Below are positions 1-8,694 of a stretch of DNA of 64,000 nt, one piece after another; the stretch's first letter is position 1; every line of letters starts with the position of its first letter. This DNA comes from DASXTK01 sp050744325. Its GTDB lineage: Bacteria > Actinomycetota > Acidimicrobiia > Acidimicrobiales > VFJN01. The notes under the pieces were generated by a model. It searched no databases. It worked only from the letters and a program-made list of their open reading frames with translations, and was not told the origin of the DNA. The stretch is from assembly GCA_050744325.1 (NCBI GenBank), contig JBOGHK010000064.1:1-64000 (forward strand), in the 5' to 3' direction. The position numbers and the translations under genes were made by a program.

Positions 1-2
1 TG

Positions 3-572
3 ATCCTCGCGGTGGCGGCGATGGCCATGCGTGGCGCGTGGCTCGACCCGTTCCGACGCGCGGTGCTGGCCGGCTCGATCCTGGCTGCCTCGCTCACGAT
101 CGTGCCCTGGCTGAAGTACGCGCCGAACCCGCCGGCCGTCGGTGACACCGCGACCGGCGGCGAGCGGCAGCGCTACTTCTGGCTGCTGGTGGGGTTGACC
201 GGGCTGATCCTCGCCGCGGCGGCGAACCTGTCGAGCCGGCTGCGCGACCGCGGCTGGCCCGACACCCGGCGCGTCGCCACCCTCGTCCTGGCCACAGTGG
301 TCGTCCTCGGCGTGGTGTTGGCGGTGATGCCAGCGGTCAACGACCCCATCCCGGCCGAGGTGCCGGCCAACCTGATCTGGCGGTTCCGGGTGGCGTCACT
401 GACGGGCAACCTGCTGCTCTGGGGAGGGCTCATCATGGCCTTCGGCCTGCTCTGGGCCGAGCGGTCCGACGCTGCCGTGGCGACAGGGCCCGCCGTGCCG
501 CCGGGCAGCGGCGAGCCTGGTTCGTCGCCTCAGAACTCGATGCCCTTCAGGGCCGAGACACCCGCGTCGTAG
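3..572 (+). CDS. cbtA: CbtA-family cobalt transporter subunit, 5' end outside window
   Basis: Integral membrane protein of the CbtA family, thought to bring cobalt into the cell for B12 synthesis. The reading frame is open to the left edge, so the N-terminus (perhaps 50-70 residues) is missing. The visible part carries the family hallmark WLKYAPNPPAVGDTAT (around residues 33-48 from the GTG at position 12), followed by three hydrophobic segments (YFWLLVGLTGLILAAAANL, VATLVLATVVVLGVVLAVM, LTGNLLLWGGLIMAFGLLW). The C-terminal tail after the last segment is Pro/Gly/Ser-rich. The partner CbtB would be expected upstream, outside the window. The 3' end overlaps the convergent cobO gene by 43 nt. 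Placement next to cobO/cobQ/cobN supports a cobalt role. Identification rests on the NPPAVGD motif and the context. Confidence 0.8.
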   Translation: MLAVAAMAMRGAWLDPFRRAVLAGSILAASLTIVPWLKYAPNPPAVGDTATGGERQRYFWLLVGLTGLILAAAANLSSRLRDRGWPDTRRVATLVLATVVVLGVVLAVMPAVNDPIPAEVPANLIWRFRVASLTGNLLLWGGLIMAFGLLWAERSDAAVATGPAVPPGSGEPGSSPQNSMPFRAETPAS

Positions 573-1054
573 GCGTGCTTCACCTTCCGCATCTCCGTGA
601 CCGTGTCGGCCACGTCGACCAGCTCGTCGGGGGCGTTGCGTCCGGTCACCACCACGCTGGTGCGCGGCGCCCGCGTCCGGATGGCCTCCACGATCTGGTC
701 GACCGGCAGCCAGCCGTACTTCGCCACGTAGGTCAGCTCGTCGAGGATCAGCAGGTCGTAGTCGCCAGAGGCCAGCTTGTCGGCGGCCACAGCCCAGGCG
801 TCGCGGCCGAGCTGGGCGGTGCGCTCGAGGTCGGTCGACTCCCAGGTGAACCCGTCGCCCAGCGTGTGCCACTCGATGCCGAGCTGGTCGGCCAGCTTTC
901 GCTCGCCGGTCTTCCACTTGCCCCCCTTCACGAACTGGACGACGCCGACCCGCCAGCCCCGCGCCCAACCCCGCACCATCACCCCGAAGGCCGCGGAGGA
1001 CTTGCCCTTCCCGTGCCCGGTGTTCAGCAGGACGATCGACTGCGCACGTGCCAT
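530..1054 (-). CDS. cobO: Cob(I)yrinic acid a,c-diamide adenosyltransferase CobO/BtuR
   Basis: Transfers the 5'-deoxyadenosyl group of ATP to cob(I)alamin-type corrinoids, forming the Co-C bond of adenosylcobalamin; cytosolic. The 174-residue protein matches the family size. It begins MARAQSIVLLNTGHGKGKSSAAFG, where GHGKGKSS is the characteristic P-loop (residues 13-20), and has the LLILDELTYV Walker-B-like segment and the VVVTGRNAP segment typical of CobO. Upstream in-frame sequence continues into the cobQ region, but the ATG at 1054 gives the canonical N-terminus and has a TACTGT -10 box exactly 8 nt away, consistent with a leaderless mRNA. It is divergent from cobQ and tail-to-tail with cbtA. 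Confidence 0.95.
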   Translation of the reverse strand: MARAQSIVLLNTGHGKGKSSAAFGVMVRGWARGWRVGVVQFVKGGKWKTGERKLADQLGIEWHTLGDGFTWESTDLERTAQLGRDAWAVAADKLASGDYDLLILDELTYVAKYGWLPVDQIVEAIRTRAPRTSVVVTGRNAPDELVDVADTVTEMRKVKHAYDAGVSALKGIEF

Positions 1055-1062
1055 GGCCGTTG

Positions 1063-1068
1063 ACAGTA
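1063..1068 (-). promoter_or_regulatory. -10 box TACTGT of cobO (leaderless)
   Basis: On the minus strand, TACTGT lies 8 nt before the cobO ATG. Transcription would start at or next to the start codon. No Shine-Dalgarno sequence is present, which supports a leaderless transcript. Confidence 0.5.
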
Positions 1069-1130
1069 GACCTGCCGAACCTGGCCCCAATGATGGGCGC
1101 GGGCTTCCAACTTTGGAGGACGGTGCGTCG

Positions 1131-2696
1131 TTGCGAGGCGGGCTGATGGTGTGCGGCACGACCAGCGATGCGGGCAAGTCGCTGGTCGTGGCCGGACTGT
1201 GTCGGCTGCTGGCCCGCCGCGGCATCCGGGTGGCGCCGTTCAAGGCCCAGAACATGGCCAACAACGCTGCGGTGACCGCCGACGGCGCGGAGATCGGGCA
1301 CGCCCAGTGGATCCAGGCGGTGGCGGCCGGTGCTGAGCCTGTCTCGGCGATGAACCCGGTGCTGTTGAAGCCGACCGGCGAGCGCACCAGCCAGGTGGTG
1401 GTGCGCGGCCGCCCGCTCGGCGAGATGAGCGCCCAGGCCTACCACCGGACCAAGCCGGACCTCCGCCCGGTAGTCCTCGCCGCGCTGGCCGAGCTGCGGT
1501 CCCTCTACGACGTGGTGATCTGCGAGGGCGCTGGCAGCCCGGCCGAGATCAACCTCCTCGACCGCGACCTGGTCAACCTGGGCCTGGCGGACGCGGCGGG
1601 GCTGCCGGCCCTGGTGGTAGGCGACATCGACCGTGGCGGGGTGTTCGCAGCGTTGTACGGCACGGTGGCGCTGCTGCCCGAGACCTTGCGTGCCCGGGTC
1701 GGGGCATTCGTGGTGAACCGGCTGCGGGGCGACCCGGCGCTGCTCGGCTCGGCCTGTGACGAGCTGGAGCGGCGTTGTGGGGTCCCGACGCTCGGCGTCC
1801 TGCCCTATCTGCGGGGCATGGACCTCGACGCAGAGGACTCGCTCGCTCTCGACCGCCCGGACGCCGGCCGGTCGGGCCGCGAGCCTGGCGGGCACGACCT
1901 GCTGGACGTCGTCGCCGTGCAGTGGCCGTACGTCGCGAACGCCGGCGACCTCGACCCGCTGCGGATCGAGCCTCGGGTGCAGGTGCGCTGGGTGCGCTCG
2001 CGAGCCGAGCTCGGCCGGCCGGACCTCGTGGTGCTGCCAGGCTCCAAAGCCACCCGCGCCGACCTCGAGTGGTTCCGCCGCAGCGGCCTGGCCGACGCGC
2101 TGGCGCGCCTGCGGCCCCCAGTGGCGGCGATCTGTGCCGGCCTGCAGATGTGTGGCCGGAGCATCCACGACCCTCGGGGGGTCGAGGGTCCGCCGGGAGT
2201 CACCGACGGGTTGGGTTGGCTGCCGGTGACCACCGACTTCCGAGCCGACAAGGTGCTCGACCGGCCCACGGGCCGGGCGGTGGGCGGTCCGGGTTCCGGC
2301 CGGCGGGTGGCCGGCTACCGGATCCACCACGGGCGGGTCACGCCGCTCGCCGACGGGGCCGCGGGTCTGGCGCCGTGGCTCGAAGCGGACGACGGGGCGC
2401 CGCTCGGTTGGTGGGCACAGGGTGTGTGCGGGAGCGCCCTGCACGGGCTGTTCGAGGACGACGGGTTCCGGTCGGCGTTCCTGGCCTGGGTGGCCGACAG
2501 CGCCGGCAAGCACTGGGTGCCGAGCGGAGCCAGCTTCGCTGCTGCCCGCACGGGTCGGCTCGACCGGATCGCCGACGCCATCGAAGCCCACCTCGACCTC
2601 GACCGCCTCACGGCCCTGATCCGCGCCGGCGAAATCTCGGCAGAAAGCGCCGGAATCCGTCCGATCCTGCCGAGATTTCGAGAGGTCACGGCATGA
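1131..2696 (+). CDS. cobQ: Cobyric acid synthase CobQ
   Basis: ATP- and glutamine-dependent amidation of adenosylcobyrinic acid a,c-diamide at positions b, d, e and g. I chose the TTG at 1131 because GGAGGA at 1115-1120 is a good ribosome site and the protein then starts MRGGLMVCGTTSDAGKS, as in the family. An in-frame ATG at 1053 is possible but lacks a ribosome site. The P-loop GTTSDAGKS is at residues 9-17 and FKAQNMANN follows. The class-I-amidotransferase-like C-terminal domain has the nucleophile Cys in AICAGLQMCG (about residue 335) and the partner His in ALHGLF (about 438). The protein is 521 residues, slightly long. The last ~20 residues are encoded by a 13-bp-arm inverted repeat. 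Its stop overlaps the cobN start (ATGA). Confidence 0.95.
   Translation: MRGGLMVCGTTSDAGKSLVVAGLCRLLARRGIRVAPFKAQNMANNAAVTADGAEIGHAQWIQAVAAGAEPVSAMNPVLLKPTGERTSQVVVRGRPLGEMSAQAYHRTKPDLRPVVLAALAELRSLYDVVICEGAGSPAEINLLDRDLVNLGLADAAGLPALVVGDIDRGGVFAALYGTVALLPETLRARVGAFVVNRLRGDPALLGSACDELERRCGVPTLGVLPYLRGMDLDAEDSLALDRPDAGRSGREPGGHDLLDVVAVQWPYVANAGDLDPLRIEPRVQVRWVRSRAELGRPDLVVLPGSKATRADLEWFRRSGLADALARLRPPVAAICAGLQMCGRSIHDPRGVEGPPGVTDGLGWLPVTTDFRADKVLDRPTGRAVGGPGSGRRVAGYRIHHGRVTPLADGAAGLAPWLEADDGAPLGWWAQGVCGSALHGLFEDDGFRSAFLAWVADSAGKHWVPSGASFAAARTGRLDRIADAIEAHLDLDRLTALIRAGEISAESAGIRPILPRFREVTA
2631..2679. repeat. Perfect 13-bp inverted repeat inside the 3' end of cobQ
   Basis: Arms GAAATCTCGGCAG (2631-2643) and CTGCCGAGATTTC (2667-2679) are perfectly complementary across a 23-nt spacer. 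The element sits inside the coding frame and adds residues near the CobQ C-terminus. It could be an attenuator between cobQ and cobN or an inserted palindromic element. Confidence 0.75.
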
Positions 2697-5600
2697 TCCT
2701 GCTGCTCACCAACGCCGACACGGAGCTGCTCGCGCTGCGGACGATCCTGCATCGGCTGCCCGACGGGTTCCCAGCGATGCGGGCCGGCAACCCGGCGACG
2801 CTGTCCGACGTGCCGGCGACCGACGGTGTTGGGCTGGTCGTGGTGCGGCTGCTCGGTGGGCGGGCGTCGTGGGAGGAGCCGTTCGACGGCCTGCGCGAGC
2901 GGTGCCTCGGGGCCGGCATCCCGCTGGTGGCCCTGGGCGGCGAGGCGTCACCTGACGCCGAGATGACCGCCCTGTCGACGGCGGCGACCGGCATCGTGGG
3001 CGAGGTCCACCGTTACTTCGTTGCGGGAGGCGCCGAGAACCTGGCCCACGGGTTGCGGTTCCTGGCCGACACCGTCCTGCTGACCGGCTTCGGGTTCGAG
3101 CCGCCGCAACCCATTCCCATGGCCGGGGTCTATCAACCCGACCCCGGCACCCACCGGGACCTGGTGGAGCACGCCCGGATCCCGGCCGATCCGGACCAGG
3201 TCTCGGTGGGGGTGATCTTCTATCGGGCACACCTGATCGCGGGGAACACGCAGTTCGTGGATGATCTGTGTCGGGCGCTCGCCGACGCTGGTGCCCGCCC
3301 GGTGCCGATCTACTGCTACTCGTTGCGCCGGGACGCCGACGGTCGGGTTCCCGCCCTGGAGCTGTGCCGTGAGCACGAGGTCGACACCGTGGTCACGACC
3401 GTGCTCGCGGCGGGGGCGGCCGGCGACCGCGACCACGATGCGTGGGAGGTACCCGAACTGGCCGCTCTCGGCGTGCCGGTGCTGCAGGCGCCGTCGTGCA
3501 ACCGGCCCCGCGACGTGTGGCTGGCCGACGATGCCGGCCTCGCCCCGCTCGACGTCGCCACCGGGGTGGCGATCCCCGAGTTCGACGGCCGTATCGTCGG
3601 CCCCGCCTTCGCCTTCAAGGAGACGGTCGACGACGGGGGCGAGCTGGGCACACCGGTCGTCGCGTCCCGCACCGATCCCGACCGCACCCGCCGGGTCGCG
3701 CGGCTGGCCGTGCGGCTGGCCCGACTGCGCCACACACCGGCAGCCAAGAAGCGGGTCGCGATCGTCCTGTCCGCGTACCCGACCAAGCGCAGCCGCCTCG
3801 GCAACGCGGTGGGCCTCGACACCCCCGCGTCGACCATGAGGTTGCTCCACGCGCTGCGTCAGGCCGGCTACCAGGTCAGAGCCAACGACGACGCGGGGCC
3901 GACCGACAGCCCCGCCGCGGCCGCCCATGCCGCGGGCGGCCGCGGCCCCGCCGGCCACATGGTCGCTACAGCGGAGGTTGCCCGGGCGGGCCATCCCGAC
4001 GCCGCCGGCGACCAGATCCCGGCGGACGGCGACAGCCTGATGGCCATCCTCGCCGACCGGCTGACCTACGACACCCCCAACCTGACCCCCGACCAGGCGG
4101 CACGGGCGGTCGGGCGCCTGTCCGTCGAGCGCTACCGGGCGTGGTTCTCCGGCCTTGCCGACAGCGCCCGGCACGCGGTCGAGACGATCTGGGGGCCGGC
4201 GCCCGGCGCGGTCTACGTCGACCACGGCGACGACCTGGTGTTCCCCGGGTTGGACCTCGGCAACGTGCTGGTCACCATCCAGCCACCCAGGGGGTTCGGC
4301 AGCGACCCCATCGGCACCTACCACGCCCCCGACGTGCCGCCGCCCCACCACTACCTGGCCTTCTACCGCTGGCTGGACGAGGTGTGGGGCGCCGATGCCA
4401 TCGTGCACGTCGGCAAGCACGGCACCCTCGAATGGCTGCCGGGCAAGGCCAATGCGCTGTCCGGCTCGTGCTTCCCGGACGCCGCGCTCGGTGACGTCCC
4501 CTTCGTCTACCCGTTCGTGGTCAACGACCCCGGCGAAGGCACCCAGGCCAAGCGGCGCACCCATGCGGTGATCGTCGACCACCTGGTGCCGCCCATGACC
4601 AGAGCCGAGACCTACGGCGACGTGGCACAGCTCGAACGGCTGCTCGACACCTACGCCCAAGCCCAGGCGATGGACCCCGGCAAGCTCCCGGCGCTGCGCG
4701 ACCAGGTGTGGGGTCTGTTGGTCGAGGCAGAGATCCACCGTGATCTCGGCCTGGCGGCAACCCCCGCGGACGACGAGTTCGACGACGTGCTGCGCCACGT
4801 CGACGGCTACCTCTGCGCGCTGAAGGACGCCCAGATCCGCGGTGGGCTGCACGTCCTGGGCCAGGCGCCCGCCGGCGAGGCCTTGGTGGACCTGGTCCTC
4901 GGGATCACCCGCTTGCGGCAGGGATCGACCCCCTCGTTGCGCGAGCTCGTCGCCGAGTCGCTGAGGGTTGACCTCACCGCTGAGCGCCGCACGGAAGTCG
5001 ACCGGGTCGAAGCCGAGTGCCGCCGGCGGATCGAGGGCCTCGCGGCCGCGGGCTGGCAGGCTCCGTCAGCGCCGGCCGTACCGCAGTCCGGCGACGGGCA
5101 CGAACCGGCGACGGCAGGCGACGAACAACACGCCACACCGGCGACGGCAGGCCAGGGACAACGCGATCGACGAACGCCGGAAGACGGCCCGATCGGAGCG
5201 GTCGAAGCCTGGGTGTGCGAGACGCTGGTCCCCGCCCTTCGGCGGACCCCGGACGAGATCGGCAACCTGCTCGACGCCCTCGACGGTCGCTACGTGCCCG
5301 CCGGCCCCAGTGGAGCACCGACCCGGGGCGCGGCGCACGTCCTGCCGACCGGCCGCAACTTCTACTCCGTCGACCCCAAGGCCCTGCCGTCGCCGCTGTC
5401 GTGGGACGTCGGCCGCCATCTGGCCGACGCCGTGGTCGCGCGCCACGTCGCCGAGACCGGCGCGCCGCCGCGCACGATCGGCCTGGTCCTGTGGGGAACC
5501 GCGGCGATGCGGACCGGTGGCGACGACGCGGCGCAGGCTTTGGCCCTGCTGGGAGTCCGTCCGACCTGGGATACCGAGTCCGGCCGGGTGACCGGGCTGG

Positions 5601-6526
5601 AGGCGATGACCCTGTCCGAGCTGGGGCGGCCCCGGGTCGACGTCACCCTGCGCATCTCCGGCTTCTTCCGCGACGCGTTCCCCCACCTCATCGCCCTGCT
5701 GGACGACGCCGTGGCGCTGGTCGCCGGGCGGGCCGAACCCCCCGAGCAGAACCCCGTGCGCGCCGCAGGCACCGACGACCCCCGGATCTGGGGGCCACCA
5801 CCGGGTGGCTACGGATCGGGCATCCTGCCCCTGCTCGAGCGGGGCTCGTGGCGCACCGAGGCCGACCTGGCCGAGGTGTACCTGGCGTGGTCCGGCTTCG
5901 CCTACGGGCGCCAGCGCTTCGGCGAGGCCGCCCCCGACGCCCTGCGCCGTCGGTTCGCGGCGATCGAGGTGGCGGTAAAGAACCAGGACAACCGCGAGCA
6001 CGACATCTTCGACAGCGACGACTACCTGCAGGACCACGGCGGCATGGTGGCCGCCGTCCGTGCGCTCACGGGGCGTGCGCCGCGGGCGTGGTTCGGTGAC
6101 ACCGCCGATCCCAGTGCTCCGAAGGTCCGCTCGCTGGCCGAGGAGGCTGCCCGGGTGGTGCGCAGTCGGGTCCTGAACCCCCGGTGGATCGACGCGATGC
6201 GCCGCCACGGCTACAAGGGTGCCTTCGAGCTGGCGGCCACGGTCGACTACCTGTTCGGCTACGACGCGACGGCCGGGGTCGTCGAGGACTGGATGTACGA
6301 GAAGGTCACCGACGCCTACGTCGGCGATCCCGAACTGCGGGCGTTCTTCGGCGAGGCCAACCCGTGGGCGCTGCGGTCGATCGCCCAAAAGCTGCTGGAG
6401 GCCGACCGCCGCGGCCTATGGGATGCCAGTGAGGCTGCCCGCAAGACCCTGGTCGACGCCGTGCTGGAGGCCGAGGGCTGGGACGAAGGCGGCCCGCGAA
6501 GCCCGGCGACGGGGGCGGGCGCATGA
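2693..6526 (+). CDS. cobN: Cobaltochelatase subunit CobN
   Basis: Large subunit of the ATP-dependent cobaltochelatase, which inserts Co2+ into the corrin ring (hydrogenobyrinic acid a,c-diamide in the late-insertion pathway). The predicted protein is 1277 residues, the usual CobN/ChlH size. The CobN/BchH hallmark VHVGKHGTLEWLPGKA lies near residue 572 and NQDNREHDIFDSDDYLQDHGG is near the C-terminus. A Gly/Ala/Thr-rich linker with two PATAG units (about residues 793-835) interrupts the C-terminal half, probably as a surface loop. The ATG overlaps the cobQ stop and its own stop overlaps the next ATG, so cobQ-cobN-chlID are translationally coupled. It could in principle be a ChlH, but the B12 context favours CobN. 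Confidence 0.95.
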   Translation: MILLLTNADTELLALRTILHRLPDGFPAMRAGNPATLSDVPATDGVGLVVVRLLGGRASWEEPFDGLRERCLGAGIPLVALGGEASPDAEMTALSTAATGIVGEVHRYFVAGGAENLAHGLRFLADTVLLTGFGFEPPQPIPMAGVYQPDPGTHRDLVEHARIPADPDQVSVGVIFYRAHLIAGNTQFVDDLCRALADAGARPVPIYCYSLRRDADGRVPALELCREHEVDTVVTTVLAAGAAGDRDHDAWEVPELAALGVPVLQAPSCNRPRDVWLADDAGLAPLDVATGVAIPEFDGRIVGPAFAFKETVDDGGELGTPVVASRTDPDRTRRVARLAVRLARLRHTPAAKKRVAIVLSAYPTKRSRLGNAVGLDTPASTMRLLHALRQAGYQVRANDDAGPTDSPAAAAHAAGGRGPAGHMVATAEVARAGHPDAAGDQIPADGDSLMAILADRLTYDTPNLTPDQAARAVGRLSVERYRAWFSGLADSARHAVETIWGPAPGAVYVDHGDDLVFPGLDLGNVLVTIQPPRGFGSDPIGTYHAPDVPPPHHYLAFYRWLDEVWGADAIVHVGKHGTLEWLPGKANALSGSCFPDAALGDVPFVYPFVVNDPGEGTQAKRRTHAVIVDHLVPPMTRAETYGDVAQLERLLDTYAQAQAMDPGKLPALRDQVWGLLVEAEIHRDLGLAATPADDEFDDVLRHVDGYLCALKDAQIRGGLHVLGQAPAGEALVDLVLGITRLRQGSTPSLRELVAESLRVDLTAERRTEVDRVEAECRRRIEGLAAAGWQAPSAPAVPQSGDGHEPATAGDEQHATPATAGQGQRDRRTPEDGPIGAVEAWVCETLVPALRRTPDEIGNLLDALDGRYVPAGPSGAPTRGAAHVLPTGRNFYSVDPKALPSPLSWDVGRHLADAVVARHVAETGAPPRTIGLVLWGTAAMRTGGDDAAQALALLGVRPTWDTESGRVTGLEAMTLSELGRPRVDVTLRISGFFRDAFPHLIALLDDAVALVAGRAEPPEQNPVRAAGTDDPRIWGPPPGGYGSGILPLLERGSWRTEADLAEVYLAWSGFAYGRQRFGEAAPDALRRRFAAIEVAVKNQDNREHDIFDSDDYLQDHGGMVAAVRALTGRAPRAWFGDTADPSAPKVRSLAEEAARVVRSRVLNPRWIDAMRRHGYKGAFELAATVDYLFGYDATAGVVEDWMYEKVTDAYVGDPELRAFFGEANPWALRSIAQKLLEADRRGLWDASEAARKTLVDAVLEAEGWDEGGPRSPATGAGA

Positions 6527-8601
6527 GCTCTGCCAAGGACGGCTTCCCGTTCTCAGCGGTGGTGGGCCAGGAGGAGGCGCAGCTGGCGCTGCTGCTGGCG
6601 GCCGTCGACCCGGCGATCGGAGGCGTGCTGCTCCGCGGCGACAAGGGCTCGGCGAAGTCGACCTTGGCCCGGGGGCTGGCCGGGTTGCTCGCCGGGGATG
6701 CGCCGTTCGTCGAGCTGCCGATCGGGGCCACCGAGGACCGTGTGGTCGGCAGCCTCGACCTGCGGGCCGCGCTCACCGACGGCGCCGACCGCTTCCGGCC
6801 CGGGCTGCTCGCCGCGGCCCACGGTGGCGTCCTGTACGTGGACGAGGTGAACCTCCTGCCCGACCACCTGGTCGACGTGTTGCTCGACGTCGCGGGCTCG
6901 GGCATCAACCGGGTGGAGCGCGACGGGGTGTCACACGAGCATCCGGCCCGGTTCCTGCTGCTGGGGTCGATGAACCCGGAGGAAGGCGAGCTACGGCCAC
7001 AGCTGCTCGACCGCTTCGGCCTCACCGTCGACGTCCGGACCTCACGCGACCCCGCGTTGCGGGCCGAAGCCGTCCGCCGCCGCCTGGCCCACGACCGGGG
7101 CCGGTCCTTGACCGGAGGGGCCGTGGAGCCCGGGCCGCCGCACGGCACCGACGCGATGCTGCGCCAGCGGCTCACGGTGGCCCGGCCAGCGGCGTTGCCG
7201 GACGACGTCGTGGCCTTCGCGGCGCGGCTGGCAGTCGAGGTCGGGGCGGAGAGCCTTCGAGCGGACCTGGTGTTGTGCCGCGCCGCGGCCGCGCTGGCGG
7301 GTTGGGAGGATCGACCCGAGGCCAGCCTGGACGACGTCGGCAGGGTCGCCCCGCTCGCGTTGACGCACCGCCGCCGCCGGGGGCCGTTCGATCCACCCAC
7401 CCTGCCGCCCGACGACCTGCAGGCGGCACTCGACCACGCCCGCGGCGATCCCGCCGAGGGGGCTGGTGGCCGCGCCGGCGACGGTCGCGGTACCGGCGAC
7501 CGCGGTGGTCTCGGCACCAGTGGTCATCGCTCCGACGGTGGCGGCGACACGAGCGGTGGCGATGGCGGCCCGCGACCGGACGCCGGTACCGCCGAGGCCA
7601 TCGAGCCGGCAGCCGGCCGTCGCGATCCCACGAGCGACGGTACCTCCGGGACGGCGGACATCCTGGCGACCGGCGACCCAGACGCCGACAACCCGCCACA
7701 CGGCGGACCGATCGGCAGCACCACCGGCGCCGGATCCGTCCGGGACGACCCCGGACCGCTCTCCGACAGGTCCGGGGCGGCCAGGGAGACCGGACGGTGG
7801 AGCGAGCTCGCGGGCGCCACGCTGACCGGGGGGCCGGCGCAGCCCGTCATGCCCAGCGAGGGGGCACGTCGGCCGACGGTGCGTTCCACCGACGGTTCGG
7901 GACGCAGCGTCGGCGACCAGCCCATCGGCGAGAGCGCCGCAGCCGCGGGCCTGGCCGTCCTCCCGACCGTGCGGGCGGCCCTTCAGCGACGGACCGCCGA
8001 CCCCGCCGGTCCCGTCCTGGACACCGACGACCTCCGCACTCCCGTGCGCGTCCGCGACCAGGGCCGGACCGTGATCCTCGTGGTGGACGCCAGCGGCTCG
8101 ATGGGCACCAGCGCCCGGGTCCAGGCCGCGACCGGCGCCGTTCTCGGCCTGCTCGCCGACGCCTACCTGAGCCGCGACCAGGTAGCGCTGGTGGCGTTCC
8201 GTGGCGACGAGGCCGTCGAGGTGCTCCCTCCGACCCGGAGCGTCGAGCTGGCTCGCAGCCGCCTCGCCGACCTTCCCACCGGCGGGACCACCCCGCTCGG
8301 GGCAGGTATCGGTGTCGGAGCGGCCGTCGCCCGTCGCGCCGCGGCACGAGGGCCTGTACCTCTGCTGGTCCTGCTCACCGACGGGCGAGCCACCGGCGGC
8401 CCGGATGCGCTCACCCAGGCTCGGGCAGCCGCGTCCGCCCTGGCGGGGAGTGGAATCGAGACCGTGGTGCTCGATGCCGAGGACGACCGCCACCGGCTCG
8501 GGCTGGCGGCCGAGCTGGCACGGGTGATCGGCGCCCGCTACGTACGCCTGGCGGACATCACCGGAGCCGCCGTCGGGGACGCGATCCGTCGACGAACGTG
8601 A
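6523..8601 (+). CDS. Fused ChlI/ChlD-type cobaltochelatase ATPase-VWA subunit
   Basis: AAA+ motor and integrin-like partner of CobN, taking the place of CobS and CobT. The 692-residue protein has an N-terminal AAA+ domain (Walker A GDKGSAKST at 39-47, Walker B VLYVDEVNLL at about 103-112, then LGSMNPEEGELRPQLLDRFG). A long low-complexity Gly/Asp/Arg/Ser linker runs from about 290 to 470. The C-terminal von Willebrand A domain has an intact MIDAS motif DASGSMGTS (about 522-530) and LLTDGRAT. Many actinobacteria use such a ChlI-D fusion with CobN instead of separate CobS/CobT. The start overlaps the cobN stop (ATGA). Because the magnesium-chelatase family is homologous, only the context assigns it to cobalt. 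Confidence 0.88.
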   Translation: MSSAKDGFPFSAVVGQEEAQLALLLAAVDPAIGGVLLRGDKGSAKSTLARGLAGLLAGDAPFVELPIGATEDRVVGSLDLRAALTDGADRFRPGLLAAAHGGVLYVDEVNLLPDHLVDVLLDVAGSGINRVERDGVSHEHPARFLLLGSMNPEEGELRPQLLDRFGLTVDVRTSRDPALRAEAVRRRLAHDRGRSLTGGAVEPGPPHGTDAMLRQRLTVARPAALPDDVVAFAARLAVEVGAESLRADLVLCRAAAALAGWEDRPEASLDDVGRVAPLALTHRRRRGPFDPPTLPPDDLQAALDHARGDPAEGAGGRAGDGRGTGDRGGLGTSGHRSDGGGDTSGGDGGPRPDAGTAEAIEPAAGRRDPTSDGTSGTADILATGDPDADNPPHGGPIGSTTGAGSVRDDPGPLSDRSGAARETGRWSELAGATLTGGPAQPVMPSEGARRPTVRSTDGSGRSVGDQPIGESAAAAGLAVLPTVRAALQRRTADPAGPVLDTDDLRTPVRVRDQGRTVILVVDASGSMGTSARVQAATGAVLGLLADAYLSRDQVALVAFRGDEAVEVLPPTRSVELARSRLADLPTGGTTPLGAGIGVGAAVARRAAARGPVPLLVLLTDGRATGGPDALTQARAAASALAGSGIETVVLDAEDDRHRLGLAAELARVIGARYVRLADITGAAVGDAIRRRT

Positions 8602-8694
8602 GCTCATGCTGCCCGCATACGGGAACCATCGCCTCGGCCTCTCGGAGCTGGGCCCCACGACCTCACCGCATGCAGGCAGTGAACGAACCGCGGC

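Noticed and set aside
396..2591. Long antisense open frame opposite cobO/cobQ (731 codons)
   Set aside because: Arg/Pro/Gln/His-rich translation without family motifs; typical GC-rich shadow of cobQ, cobO and cbtA.
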